Positions 8,721 to 16,887 of a stretch of 64,000 bases of DNA are shown one piece after another. The DNA comes from Anaeromyxobacter terrae (GTDB lineage Bacteria; Myxococcota; Myxococcia; Myxococcales; Anaeromyxobacteraceae). Positions within the stretch are counted from its first letter, which is position 1. Each line of letters begins with the position of its first letter. The DNA lies in the NCBI RefSeq assembly GCF_022690685.1, contig NZ_JALCYY010000009.1, positions 31,093-95,092 of the forward strand. The letters run 5' to 3'. Position numbers and translations under genes: made by a program. The notes below the pieces were generated by a model that was not told the DNA's origin, made no database searches, and saw nothing but the letters and a program-made list of their open reading frames with translations.

Positions 8721-10136
8721 ATGCATCTGGAGCTCGGTGGGGCCGCGGCGGCGGCGGAGCGTCTCCTCGGCGCGTCGTGGCGGCTGACGGTCGCGGCAAT
8801 GGGCGTGATCGTGTTCGCGCTCGCCATCTCGACGCTCGCCTCGCACCGGGACCTCGACTACATCGTCTGGGCGTCGCACTACGTCGCGGACGGCAGGTGG
8901 AACGTCTACCAGGCCGTGTACGACGGGCCGGCGCGCCCGTTCATCGAGGGCTTCACGTACCCGCCGCTCGCGTACCTCTGGTTCGGCGCGATCGTCGCGG
9001 TGGGGAAGGTCTTCGGGCTGTACGGCTACGCGCCCTGGCTCGTCCCGCAGCCGCTCTCGACCGCCGAGTACCTGCTGATGCGGCTCAGCTACCTGCCCGC
9101 GCTGCTCGCGATCGCCTGGACCGCGCGCCGCTTCTGCGAAGGGTTCCTGTGCAGGGGCGAGGATGAGCCCACCGGCGGCCTCGCGTTCCTCGTCGCGCTC
9201 TCGTCGCCCATCCTGCTCTTCGTCGGCTTCGTGTTCGGGCAGTTCGACCTGCTCCCGTCGGCCGCGACCTTCCTCGGCGCCTATCTCGTCTGCGCGCGAC
9301 GGCCGTTCGCGGGCGTCCTCGCCATCTTCGTCGGCATCTGGCTCAAGAACTTCCCGATCGTGTTCCTCGTCCTCCTCCTGCCGGTGCTCGTGACCGAGTT
9401 CGGCTGGCGGCGCGCGCTCGCGCCGGTCGCGGTCGGCGTCGCCGTCAGCGTCCTCCTCGTCGCCGCGTTCTGGAGCCCTGGGTTCCGCGAGGGGTATCTC
9501 GCCTTCAGAAACCACGGCTACGACGCGATCGTCTGGGACGGCCCTGTCCGGACGACGCTCTCGCACTGGCTGCTCGTCGGGCTCGTCGTCGCGGCCGGGT
9601 GGATGAGCCACTTCCGCGGCCTCGCGCTCTGGCAGAAGGTCTCGCTCCTCTACGCGGGGAGCATCGTGGCCCTCCTCGCCCCGCGGTTCTGGTTCCCCCA
9701 GTACATGGCGTGGGTCGCGCCCGCGCTCGTCCTGTTCCTGCTCGCCGCGCTCCGGCACCGCGCCCTGTTCTTCCCGCTCGCGTACGGCGCCGTGAACGCG
9801 CTCTACCTCGCCTCGACGTTCATCCTCTTCCCGGACAACGTCGACACGAACATGTTCCGTGCCCTCGATCCCGACGTCCCCGGCCTCGCGACGAGGCTCC
9901 ACCTGGCGGCGCTCGCGGGGCCGCTCTGGACCGCCATCGCCGTGCTCCTGCTCGTCCTCATGGCGCTCTTCGTCGCCGACGTGCTGCTCGGGGACCGCTT
10001 CGCGCGCCGCCTCGAGCCGCTGCAGACCGTCGCGCCGCGCGCCCAGCTCGTCGCGACCGCGATCGGCGGCATCACGCTCGTCGCGCTCTACGTCGCCGCG
10101 CACGTGGCGAACGCCACGCTGCCGTGGGGCGGCTGA
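8721..10136 (+). CDS. Polytopic membrane protein, GT87-like mannosyltransferase family
   Basis: Predicted 471-residue inner-membrane protein with about ten hydrophobic segments. GGGAG lies about ten bases before the ATG. The N-terminal outer loop has a DLDY motif, then a YPP tripeptide (FTYPPLAYLWF), and GQFDLLPSAA follows later. That set is typical of GT-C enzymes of the GT87/DUF2029 kind, which move mannose or other sugars from polyprenyl-phosphate donors on the periplasmic face. It is the first of a run of four GT-C-like genes placed between the cytochrome clusters. Donor and acceptor are unknown. It converges with the next gene, 70 bases away. Confidence 0.75.
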   Translation: MHLELGGAAAAAERLLGASWRLTVAAMGVIVFALAISTLASHRDLDYIVWASHYVADGRWNVYQAVYDGPARPFIEGFTYPPLAYLWFGAIVAVGKVFGLYGYAPWLVPQPLSTAEYLLMRLSYLPALLAIAWTARRFCEGFLCRGEDEPTGGLAFLVALSSPILLFVGFVFGQFDLLPSAATFLGAYLVCARRPFAGVLAIFVGIWLKNFPIVFLVLLLPVLVTEFGWRRALAPVAVGVAVSVLLVAAFWSPGFREGYLAFRNHGYDAIVWDGPVRTTLSHWLLVGLVVAAGWMSHFRGLALWQKVSLLYAGSIVALLAPRFWFPQYMAWVAPALVLFLLAALRHRALFFPLAYGAVNALYLASTFILFPDNVDTNMFRALDPDVPGLATRLHLAALAGPLWTAIAVLLLVLMALFVADVLLGDRFARRLEPLQTVAPRAQLVATAIGGITLVALYVAAHVANATLPWGG

Positions 10137-10151
10137 GCGGCTCGCTCGGGA

Positions 10152-10197
10152 GCGCGCCCGCCGCGGAGACGGCTCGAGACACGCCCGACGGGCGCGC
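10152..10197. terminator. Inverted repeat between convergent genes
   Basis: Nine-base arms GCGCGCCCG (10152-10160) and CGGGCGCGC (10189-10197) are perfect complements across a 28-base loop, in the 70-base gap between two convergent genes. This could stop transcription from both sides. The long loop and absence of a T-tract make it weak. Confidence 0.3.
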
Positions 10198-10206
10198 GTC
10201 GAACGT

Positions 10207-11877
10207 CTACGGCCGTCGCCCGAGGCGTGCCCGCACGAGCGACAGCGCCTCCTCGATCTCGGCGTCCGTCCCGCCCGCGATGCTCGACGCCTCGGCGAGG
10301 ACGTCCGCCGCGTCGGCGAACCGCCCGGCGCGTGCCAGCGCCGCGCCGAGCCAGTACCGGTAGTCGACGTTCCCGGGGTGCTGCCGGACGAGCGGCTCGA
10401 GGGTGGCGATGGCCTCGAGCGGCGCGTTCGCGAGCGTGAGCATCCGGCCCAGGTCGCGCCGGAACTGCCGGTCGGGCCGGAGCGCGTCCGCGGCGTCGCA
10501 CTCGGCGACGGCGGCCGCGAACTGGCCGGTGCGGAGGCCGAGCAGGCTCCGGGCGCGGTGGCGCGAGGCGGGGCCACGGACGACGCGCGAGGCCTCCTCC
10601 AGATCCGCGATCGCCTCCGCGGCACGGCCGCGCGCGGCGAGCTCGTCCGAGAGCTGCCAGTGCGCCATGAGGCTCCCGGGCGCGGCGCGCACCGCCGCCG
10701 TCCAGAGCGTGAGGTCGTCCTGGAACGCGGCCGCGCGCGTGGCGGTCACGGCCGCGAGGACCACCGCCACCGCGCCCCCCGCGACGACGGCCGCGCGGCG
10801 GTGGCTCGCCGCGAGCCTCGCGAGACCCGCCGCGGCGAGCGCGACGGGGCCCATGAGCGCGACGTACTGGAGGTGGTTCGAGACGGGGCCGAAGCGGAGG
10901 TAGGCGATGTCCACCAGCCCGAGGACCGGGAGGAGCATCACCGCGTGGAAGCCGAGCGCGAGGGTTGCGGGCCGCCCCCAGGTGGCCCGGCCCCACCACA
11001 GCAACGCGAACCCGGCCGCGAGCGCGACGAGAGGCAGGTAGAACGCCGGCGATGCCGCCTCCACCGGCCACTGCGGGTAGACGAACGCGAGCCGTGCCGG
11101 GACGAACGCGGCCTCCAGGTATGACGCGAGCGCCCAGCCCGCGCCGCCGATCCGCTCGCCGAGGCCTCTCTGCGGCAGCCAGCCGTCGGTCATGGCGCGG
11201 ACGTGCTGGAACCAGATCGTCGCGAGCCCGGCCGCGAGCGCCACGCCGAAGAACGGCGCCGTCCGCGCGACGTCCCTGCGATCGATCCGGCCGCGCCGGT
11301 ACCAGGCGAGGAGGAGGAGCACGACCGGCAGCATCACCACCGACGTCTTCGCGAGGAGGGCGAGCGCGAAGAGGGCGAGCGCGGCCGCGAGCTCACGCCG
11401 GCCGCCGGTGCGCTCGGCCCGGAGCCACGCGAGGACCGACAGGAGGAAGAGCGGCGCGGAGAGGGTGTTCTTGAGCTCGGAGATCCAGGCGACGGACTCG
11501 ACCGTCGCGGGGTGGACGGCGAAGAGGAGCCCGGCGAGCCACGCGCCGGGGAGCTCGAGCGCGCGCAGCACGCGCCACAGCAGGATCGCCGTCGCGGCGT
11601 GGAGGAGGACGTTCGTGAGGTGGTAGCCGAGGGGTGCGTCGCCAAAGAGTCGCGCCTGGATCCACAGCGCCGTGTACGTGAGCGGCCAGTAATCCTTGGC
11701 CGACGCGCTGAACCAGATGTCGGACAGTGGGCCGCGGAGGATCGGCCCGTCGGGCAGGAACTGGTGGTCATCGAAGACGAACCCTGCGCCCGTCACCGGG
11801 AGGTACGCGATCACGGTCGCGAGCGCGATCGCGCCCGCCGCCCACGCAGAGGCGGTCCGGGGGTTCCTCGTGAGCAT
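10207..11877 (-). CDS. TMTC-like GT-C membrane protein with C-terminal TPR repeats
   Basis: Predicted 556 residues: a hydrophobic N-terminal part with about ten membrane segments and a soluble C-terminal TPR-like region from about residue 410. The first outer loop has the double-Asp motif FVFDD characteristic of TMTC/PMT-like GT-C sugar transferases, which use polyprenyl-linked sugars. The TPR part could hold protein substrates or partners. The ATG at 11877 has no good ribosome site. A TATACT hexamer ends 11 bases before it, which suggests a leaderless or nearly leaderless message. It is divergent from a second TMTC-like gene at 12118. The true acceptor, protein or glycan, is unknown. Confidence 0.7.
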   Translation of the reverse strand: MLTRNPRTASAWAAGAIALATVIAYLPVTGAGFVFDDHQFLPDGPILRGPLSDIWFSASAKDYWPLTYTALWIQARLFGDAPLGYHLTNVLLHAATAILLWRVLRALELPGAWLAGLLFAVHPATVESVAWISELKNTLSAPLFLLSVLAWLRAERTGGRRELAAALALFALALLAKTSVVMLPVVLLLLAWYRRGRIDRRDVARTAPFFGVALAAGLATIWFQHVRAMTDGWLPQRGLGERIGGAGWALASYLEAAFVPARLAFVYPQWPVEAASPAFYLPLVALAAGFALLWWGRATWGRPATLALGFHAVMLLPVLGLVDIAYLRFGPVSNHLQYVALMGPVALAAAGLARLAASHRRAAVVAGGAVAVVLAAVTATRAAAFQDDLTLWTAAVRAAPGSLMAHWQLSDELAARGRAAEAIADLEEASRVVRGPASRHRARSLLGLRTGQFAAAVAECDAADALRPDRQFRRDLGRMLTLANAPLEAIATLEPLVRQHPGNVDYRYWLGAALARAGRFADAADVLAEASSIAGGTDAEIEEALSLVRARLGRRP

Positions 11878-11888
11878 GAGGGCGCCGA

Positions 11889-11894
11889 GTATAC
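11889..11894 (-). promoter_or_regulatory. Candidate -10 element (TATACT) of a leaderless promoter
   Basis: On the minus strand TATACT occupies 11894-11889, and 11 bases separate it from the ATG at 11877. A transcription start about 7 bases downstream would put the start codon within a few bases of the 5' end. No clear -35 hexamer is present. Confidence 0.45.
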
Positions 11895-12117
11895 CGGCAA
11901 CACGCCGGGTCGAAGCCGTCCGTGCTCCCTTCAGCAGCCCGCCGCTCGGCCGCTCCGCTCGCCCGTCGCGCGGCTGACCCGGCCCTGCGGCTGTGCGACG
12001 CGGTGCGCGCCCGAGGTGTCGGCGTAGCGCGCTCGCGATCGCGGGCGGCGGCGTCGTTGGGGTAAGCTGCGCGCCTTCGCCGGAAGCTGCGGAACCCGCG
12101 CAGCGTTGAGAACGTGG

Positions 12118-13815
12118 ATGGGACGAACCCAGGACACCCCTGTACATCGTGCGCCGGCGGTCGCCGCTCGACCTGGCCCGGCGCCCGGGGCGCGCGGGGC
12201 CGACGCGGGCGCCGCCTCCACGCAGCGGCGACGCTGGGTGATCCCGGCCCTCCTCGTCGCCGCCGTCGCGTTGACCTACGGGAACGCGCTGCCCAACGGC
12301 TTCGCCTGGGACGATCGGCAGATCATCGTCGAGAACCCGACGGGCCACTCGCTCGCGAACCTCGGCGTCGTCCTCACCGAGTGCGACAGGACGGGCGGCT
12401 CGACCCCGTACTACCGGCCGCTGAACCGGGCCCTCTACCTCCTCGATTATCAGCTCTTCGGGCTCGGCGCGTGGGGCTACCACCTCGTCAGCCTGCTCTG
12501 GCACGCAGCCGCCGCGCTCATCCTCTTCGTCGCGGCTCGCCGGCTGTTCAGGGCCGACCTCCCCGCGGCGTTCGCCGCGCTCCTGCTCGCCGTCCATCCC
12601 ATCCACGCAGAGCCGGTGAACTTCATCTCGGGGCGGAACAACGTCATCGCCACCGCCTTCGCCCTCGGCGCGCTCGCGGCTTACCTCCGGGCGCGGGACG
12701 AGGGGAGGCGAGCCTGGTGCGCGGTCTCGCTCGCCTCGTTCTTCCTCGGGCTCCTCTGCAAGGAGCCCGCGCTCATGCTCCTGCCACTCCTCGCGATCCT
12801 GGAGGCGCTCTCGGGGGAGCCCTGGCGCGAGGTGGCGAGGCAGCGGGGCCCGGTCCTGGCGGCCTTCGCGGCCGTCGCGGCGCTCTACCTCGGATTACGC
12901 GCCGCCGTCCTGTCCTCCGCCCTCGGCTCCCCGGTCTCGTACACGCGCCCGGCCGAGGTCCTCTCGAACGTCCTCCACATCGTGCCGAAGTACGCGGCGG
13001 TCGCGCTGTTTCCCCTGCAGCTCACCGCCGTCTACTCGCGCCCGGCGACGTACTTCGCGAACCCGCTCGTCCTCGCGCTTGCCTGGCTGCTGCTCGCGGT
13101 CGCGACCTTCCTGCTGCTGCGCCAGAAGCGGCTCGTGACCCGGTTCGGCGTCGCGTGGGCCGTCCTCGGCTTCCTGCCGGTGAGCACGATCGTGTGGTTC
13201 CCGAGCGCGGAGATCGCCGAGCGCTACCTGTACCAGCCGCTCGTGGGCGTGTGGCTCGTCGCGGCGGACCAGGCCTGGCGGCTCTGGCAGGAGCGCCCGC
13301 GGCTGCGGACCTCCCTCGCCGCCGTCGCGGCGGCGCTGCTCGTCGCGCTCGCCGCGCGCACGGTCGCGAGGAACCCCGACTGGCGGAACGACGAGGCGCT
13401 CTTCACGGCGGCCGTGGGGGTGGAGCCGGACAACGCCGACGCGCACTTCGCCCTCGGCGACGCCCACGCGCGCGCGGGCGACCCGGAGCGCGCGCGAGCG
13501 GAGTGGACGCGGGCGCTCGAGCTCGACCCGAGGAACGTGCTCGCGCTCGCGAACCTCGGGACGTACCACGCGCAGCGCGGCGACTCGGCGCGCGCGGAGC
13601 TCTACTTCAGGCGCATCCTGGAGGTGGACGAGCGCGACGACGTCGCCCACTTCAACCTCGGCCTGCTCATGGAGAGGGCCGGTCACCTCGACGAGGCCAT
13701 CGCCCACTACCGGAGCTTCATCGAGCACGAGCGAGGCGGACGCGCCGAGCTCGTCGCGAGGGTGCGCGAGCGGGTGCTCGCGCTCGAGCGCAGATCCGAC
13801 GACGCCGCTCGCTGA
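12118..13815 (+). CDS. TMTC-like GT-C membrane protein with C-terminal TPR repeats
   Basis: Predicted 565 residues from the ATG at 12118; a TTG at 12106 would add four. After a Pro/Ala-rich cytoplasmic N-terminus come about ten membrane segments. The double-Asp loop motif FAWDD, an RNN-x-IAT stretch and a CKEPALMLLP segment are the usual landmarks of TMTC-type GT-C proteins. Residues from about 440 form at least three TPR units (DAHFALGDAHARAGD, ALANLGTYHAQRG, AHFNLGLLMERAG). It sits divergently to the related gene at 10207-11877 and 56 bases before another GT-C gene. A role in O-glycosylation of exported proteins, or in surface polysaccharide assembly, is possible; the substrate is unknown. 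Confidence 0.75.
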   Translation: MGRTQDTPVHRAPAVAARPGPAPGARGADAGAASTQRRRWVIPALLVAAVALTYGNALPNGFAWDDRQIIVENPTGHSLANLGVVLTECDRTGGSTPYYRPLNRALYLLDYQLFGLGAWGYHLVSLLWHAAAALILFVAARRLFRADLPAAFAALLLAVHPIHAEPVNFISGRNNVIATAFALGALAAYLRARDEGRRAWCAVSLASFFLGLLCKEPALMLLPLLAILEALSGEPWREVARQRGPVLAAFAAVAALYLGLRAAVLSSALGSPVSYTRPAEVLSNVLHIVPKYAAVALFPLQLTAVYSRPATYFANPLVLALAWLLLAVATFLLLRQKRLVTRFGVAWAVLGFLPVSTIVWFPSAEIAERYLYQPLVGVWLVAADQAWRLWQERPRLRTSLAAVAAALLVALAARTVARNPDWRNDEALFTAAVGVEPDNADAHFALGDAHARAGDPERARAEWTRALELDPRNVLALANLGTYHAQRGDSARAELYFRRILEVDERDDVAHFNLGLLMERAGHLDEAIAHYRSFIEHERGGRAELVARVRERVLALERRSDDAAR

Positions 13816-13871
13816 CACGCGCGGAGCTCGCGGCGGTATGCGAGCTCGATCGCGAAGGAAGTGACTGCAGG

Positions 13872-15470
13872 ATGAGCACGATGCCGTCGCAGGAAGCCGC
13901 TCCGCAACCCGTCATCACGGCCTCGACCGAGCATCGTGCCGTTCTCGGCCCCGACGCGGCCCGTCGAGGCGAGCTCGTCTTCGCGGTGCTGCTGGCAGCC
14001 GCGTTCGCGCTCGTCACGGGTTTCGCGACCGCGCATCACGAGCTCTGGCGCGACGAGGCGCACGCGTGGCTCCTCGTGCGCGACAGCGCCTCGCCGATGG
14101 CGCTGCTCCACGCCGCGCGGTACGGCGGCCACCCCTACCTCTGGTACGTGCTGCTGTGGCCCCTGGTGCGCATCACGCACGATCCGAGCGCCATGCAGGC
14201 GCTGAGCGTGACGATCGTCACCGCCGCCGCCTTCATCGTCGCCCGGTATGCCCCGAGCCCGAGGTGGGTCCGGGCGCTCGCGGTGCTGGGCTACTTCCCC
14301 GTGTACGAGTACGGGACCATCGCGCGCAACTACGGGCTGGGGCTGCTCGCGCTCGTCGCGTTCTGCGCGCTGTTCCCGCGCCGTCGTGAGCGCCCGCTGC
14401 TCGTCGCTGCGACGCTCTTCGTCCTCGCCAACACGAGCCTGCCCGCCCTCCTGCTCGCGCTCGCCGCCGCCGGGGGGCTGGCGATCGAGGTGCTCTGGCT
14501 GGCGCCGGAAGCCCGCAGCCGGGCGACCTGGGGCGGGTTGGCGATCGTGGCGCTCGGCGTGCTCCTCGCCGTCGCGCAGATGGTCCCCCCGTCCGACAGC
14601 GGCTTTGCGGTCGCGTGGAAGACCGATCTCGACCCGAGCTATGGCGCGTACGTCCTGAGCGACGTCACGAGCGCGTTTCTGCCCCTGCCCATGCCGGGGC
14701 GCTGGTTCTGGCAGACCGAGGTCCTGCTCGCGTTCTCGGCGTACCGCGAGTACGCCTGGATCCTCGCCGTGCTCATCGTCATCGCCGTCGCGGTCGCGCT
14801 CCTTCGCAGGCCGGTGGCGCTCGTCTACTATCTCTCCGCCACCCTTGCTTTGCTCTCGTTCTTCTACGCAAAGTACAACGGCTACCTCCGGCACCACGGC
14901 TTCCTCTTCCTCGCGTTCGGGAGCGCGCTCTGGCTGGCCGCGTACTCGACGGAGGCGCCCCTCTCGAGATCGATCGCGCGCGTCGTCGTCGCGGCCGAGC
15001 GGTCCGTGCGCGTCGTCGCGGCGATCGTCTTCGCCCTGCACGTCGTCGCCGGCGCGATTGCCGTCTGGGGCGAATACCGGTTCGCCTTCTCCGGGGCGAA
15101 GCAGACGGCCGCCTTGATGCGGGAGCGGAGAATCGGAGGTCTCCCGATGGTCGCCGCCCAGGACGACGCGGCCTCGGCGGTGCTCGCCTATCTCGACAAG
15201 GAGGGCGCGTATTACCCCGCGGGCGGACGCAACGGCTCGTTCGTTCTCTACGACGAGGCTCGCACGCGGCCGTTCGACCTCTGGCGGGAGGTGGACGGCT
15301 TCGCGAGCCGGACGGGCGGGCCTGTGGCGGCGGTGCTCACCGTGCCGGTCCTCCAGGGCACCCCGGCACCTCCAGAGCTCCTGAGACGCACGCGGGCGGA
15401 GGGCTGCGGGGTGAGTGACGTGGTTCCGGACGAGAGCTTCTGCGTCTTCACCGTGTGGCCGCGGCCTTGA
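13872..15470 (+). CDS. Polytopic GT-C (PMT/GT39-like) membrane protein
   Basis: Predicted 532 residues starting at the ATG at 13872, with AAGGAAG upstream. The first membrane segment is followed by an outer-loop motif LWRDEAHAW. This acidic pair is characteristic of GT-C glycosyltransferases of the dolichyl/undecaprenyl-phosphate mannose (PMT/ArnT) superfamily. Eight or more further hydrophobic segments follow, then a soluble C-terminal region of about 100 residues without recognised domains. It is probably co-transcribed with the preceding TMTC-like gene. The acceptor is unknown; its position next to the surface-cytochrome operon makes glycosylation of exported proteins worth testing. Confidence 0.7.
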   Translation: MSTMPSQEAAPQPVITASTEHRAVLGPDAARRGELVFAVLLAAAFALVTGFATAHHELWRDEAHAWLLVRDSASPMALLHAARYGGHPYLWYVLLWPLVRITHDPSAMQALSVTIVTAAAFIVARYAPSPRWVRALAVLGYFPVYEYGTIARNYGLGLLALVAFCALFPRRRERPLLVAATLFVLANTSLPALLLALAAAGGLAIEVLWLAPEARSRATWGGLAIVALGVLLAVAQMVPPSDSGFAVAWKTDLDPSYGAYVLSDVTSAFLPLPMPGRWFWQTEVLLAFSAYREYAWILAVLIVIAVAVALLRRPVALVYYLSATLALLSFFYAKYNGYLRHHGFLFLAFGSALWLAAYSTEAPLSRSIARVVVAAERSVRVVAAIVFALHVVAGAIAVWGEYRFAFSGAKQTAALMRERRIGGLPMVAAQDDAASAVLAYLDKEGAYYPAGGRNGSFVLYDEARTRPFDLWREVDGFASRTGGPVAAVLTVPVLQGTPAPPELLRRTRAEGCGVSDVVPDESFCVFTVWPRP

Positions 15471-15839
15471 GGCGCTCGCTCCCGGCTGTGGACCGCAGAG
15501 CGAGATCGGGCTCCGTCGCGCGCGGCGCTGTCGGATAAGCCCCCCCAGGAACAGCGGTTTTCGAGTGTCCGGGCGTTGCGCGGAAGCCGCAGCGCGCGCG
15601 ACGGCCTGCGCGTCCGCGTCGACGAAGCACCGAGTAGGTAAACGGCGCAGGAACGCGCACTCGCGGCCCCTTCGCTCTTCTCGGCTGCGGGCTGGGTGTG
15701 GCGCATGCCCCAATCCCCGTAGCCGTTGGGGCAAATGGCGCACCGCTGGGTGTCGCCGAGGGGTGGGAAGGGCAGATCTGCCGAGATTTCCGGGATCCGC
15801 GGGCCGGTATCGCGCTTGCAGAACGGGCCGCCAACGCTC
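15471..15839. other. Intergenic region upstream of the OmcS-like operon, 369 bases
   Basis: No convincing gene was seen. The region holds the inverted repeat GCCCCAA/TTGGGGC at 15707-15732 and probably the promoter for the NHL-omcS unit. I could not assign -35/-10 boxes with confidence. Confidence 0.45.
15707..15736. promoter_or_regulatory. Palindromic operator-like element ending TTGGGGCAAAT
   Basis: Perfect seven-base arms GCCCCAA (15707-15713) and TTGGGGC (15726-15732) flank 12 bases. The right arm continues into AAAT, giving TGGGGCAAAT. The same ten bases occur at 37512-37521 in the promoter region of another multihaem gene, again as half of an inverted repeat. This suggests a shared regulator. 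It lies about 105-130 bases before the NHL gene start. Confidence 0.4.
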
Positions 15840-16766
15840 ATGGCCCGCCTCTCGACCGCCATCCTCGCCGTCTTCCTCGCCACCGCCGCTCACGCGGACG
15901 CGCCGGCGGAGCTGCGGACCCGGTATGGCTACGATCTGTCGAGCCTCAGCGGCCGAATCTCCTCGAGCTGGGCGGCCCTCACCTACGACACGGCGAACCG
16001 TGAGCTGTTCATGGTCGACCGGTCGCAGGGCATCGTCCACGTCTTCACCGATCTCGGCATCGAGACCTACAGCTTCGGGGACGAGTCCGAGATCGGGCCG
16101 ATCTCCGGCGTCGTGCCCCTCGAGAGCGGAGATCTGCTCGTCCTCGCCTCGCGCTCCAGCTCCTGGACGGTGTGGCGCTGCAACTTCCGCGGCGAGCCCA
16201 TCGCGAAGCTCTCGATCAAGGGCCTGCCGGACGCGTTCGCGAAGGACTTCGCTCCGAGCGTGCTCCAGCGCGCGGCCGGCCGGACGTACATCGCGGACAA
16301 GGGCTCGATGAGGGTGCTCGTGACGGACGACCAGGGGACGACGGTCGCCACCTACGAGCTGAAGGACCTCCTCAAGTTCGACAAGCGGCACAAGGACGAC
16401 GCGATGAGCGGCTTCAACGTCGATCGCGACGGGAGCATGCTCGTGACGGTCGCTCCGATGTTCCAGGCGTTCGTCGTGTCGCCGAAGGGCGACGTCCGGG
16501 CCTTCGGGACTCACGGAAGCGCGCCGGGCAAGTTCAACATCGTCGGAGGCATCGCGACGGACGAGAAGGGGAACTACCTCGTCACGGACATCCTCCGCGC
16601 CGTCGTCATGGTCTTCGACCGCGAGTTCCAGTTCCTCGGCGAGTTCGGGTACCGGGGTGACGAGCCGGACAATCTCGTCGGCCCCCTCGATCTCGTCGCC
16701 GCGAACGGCAAAGTTTTCGTCGCGCAGTCCGCGAACCGGGGGGTGAAGGTCTTCCGGTACGAGTGA
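15840..16766 (+). CDS. Exported NHL-repeat beta-propeller protein upstream of omcS
   Basis: Predicted 308 residues. The ATG at 15840 begins a classical Sec signal (MARLSTAILAVFLATAAHA, cleavage before DAPAEL). The upstream in-frame codons look non-coding, and the ribosome site is weak. The mature part has NHL-type repeats, for example VFTDLGIETYSFG, VSPKGDVRAFGTHG and VFDREFQFLGEFG, predicting a six-bladed propeller in the periplasm or at the surface. It precedes the OmcS-like gene by 121 bases on the same strand. A second NHL protein closes the operon at 29233. Propellers of this kind commonly act as protein-interaction scaffolds; a role in assembly or stability of the cytochrome filament is inferred from context. 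Confidence 0.8.
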   Translation: MARLSTAILAVFLATAAHADAPAELRTRYGYDLSSLSGRISSSWAALTYDTANRELFMVDRSQGIVHVFTDLGIETYSFGDESEIGPISGVVPLESGDLLVLASRSSSWTVWRCNFRGEPIAKLSIKGLPDAFAKDFAPSVLQRAAGRTYIADKGSMRVLVTDDQGTTVATYELKDLLKFDKRHKDDAMSGFNVDRDGSMLVTVAPMFQAFVVSPKGDVRAFGTHGSAPGKFNIVGGIATDEKGNYLVTDILRAVVMVFDREFQFLGEFGYRGDEPDNLVGPLDLVAANGKVFVAQSANRGVKVFRYE

Positions 16767-16887
16767 CGAGCGACTGAAGCAGGAGTTGCAGCAGCAGTGA
16801 AGAAGAAGTCCAGAGCAGGGGAGTGGTACCCGCAGTAGCAAGGCCCGCGTGATGTCGCAGAGGGCCAAACACAGACAAGGGGAAACA

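Noticed and set aside
16824-16840. Possible sigma54 promoter (TGGTAC...TAGCA) before omcS
   Set aside because: The GG-to-GC spacing is 11 instead of 10 bases and TTGC is not matched, so it fails the -24/-12 rule.
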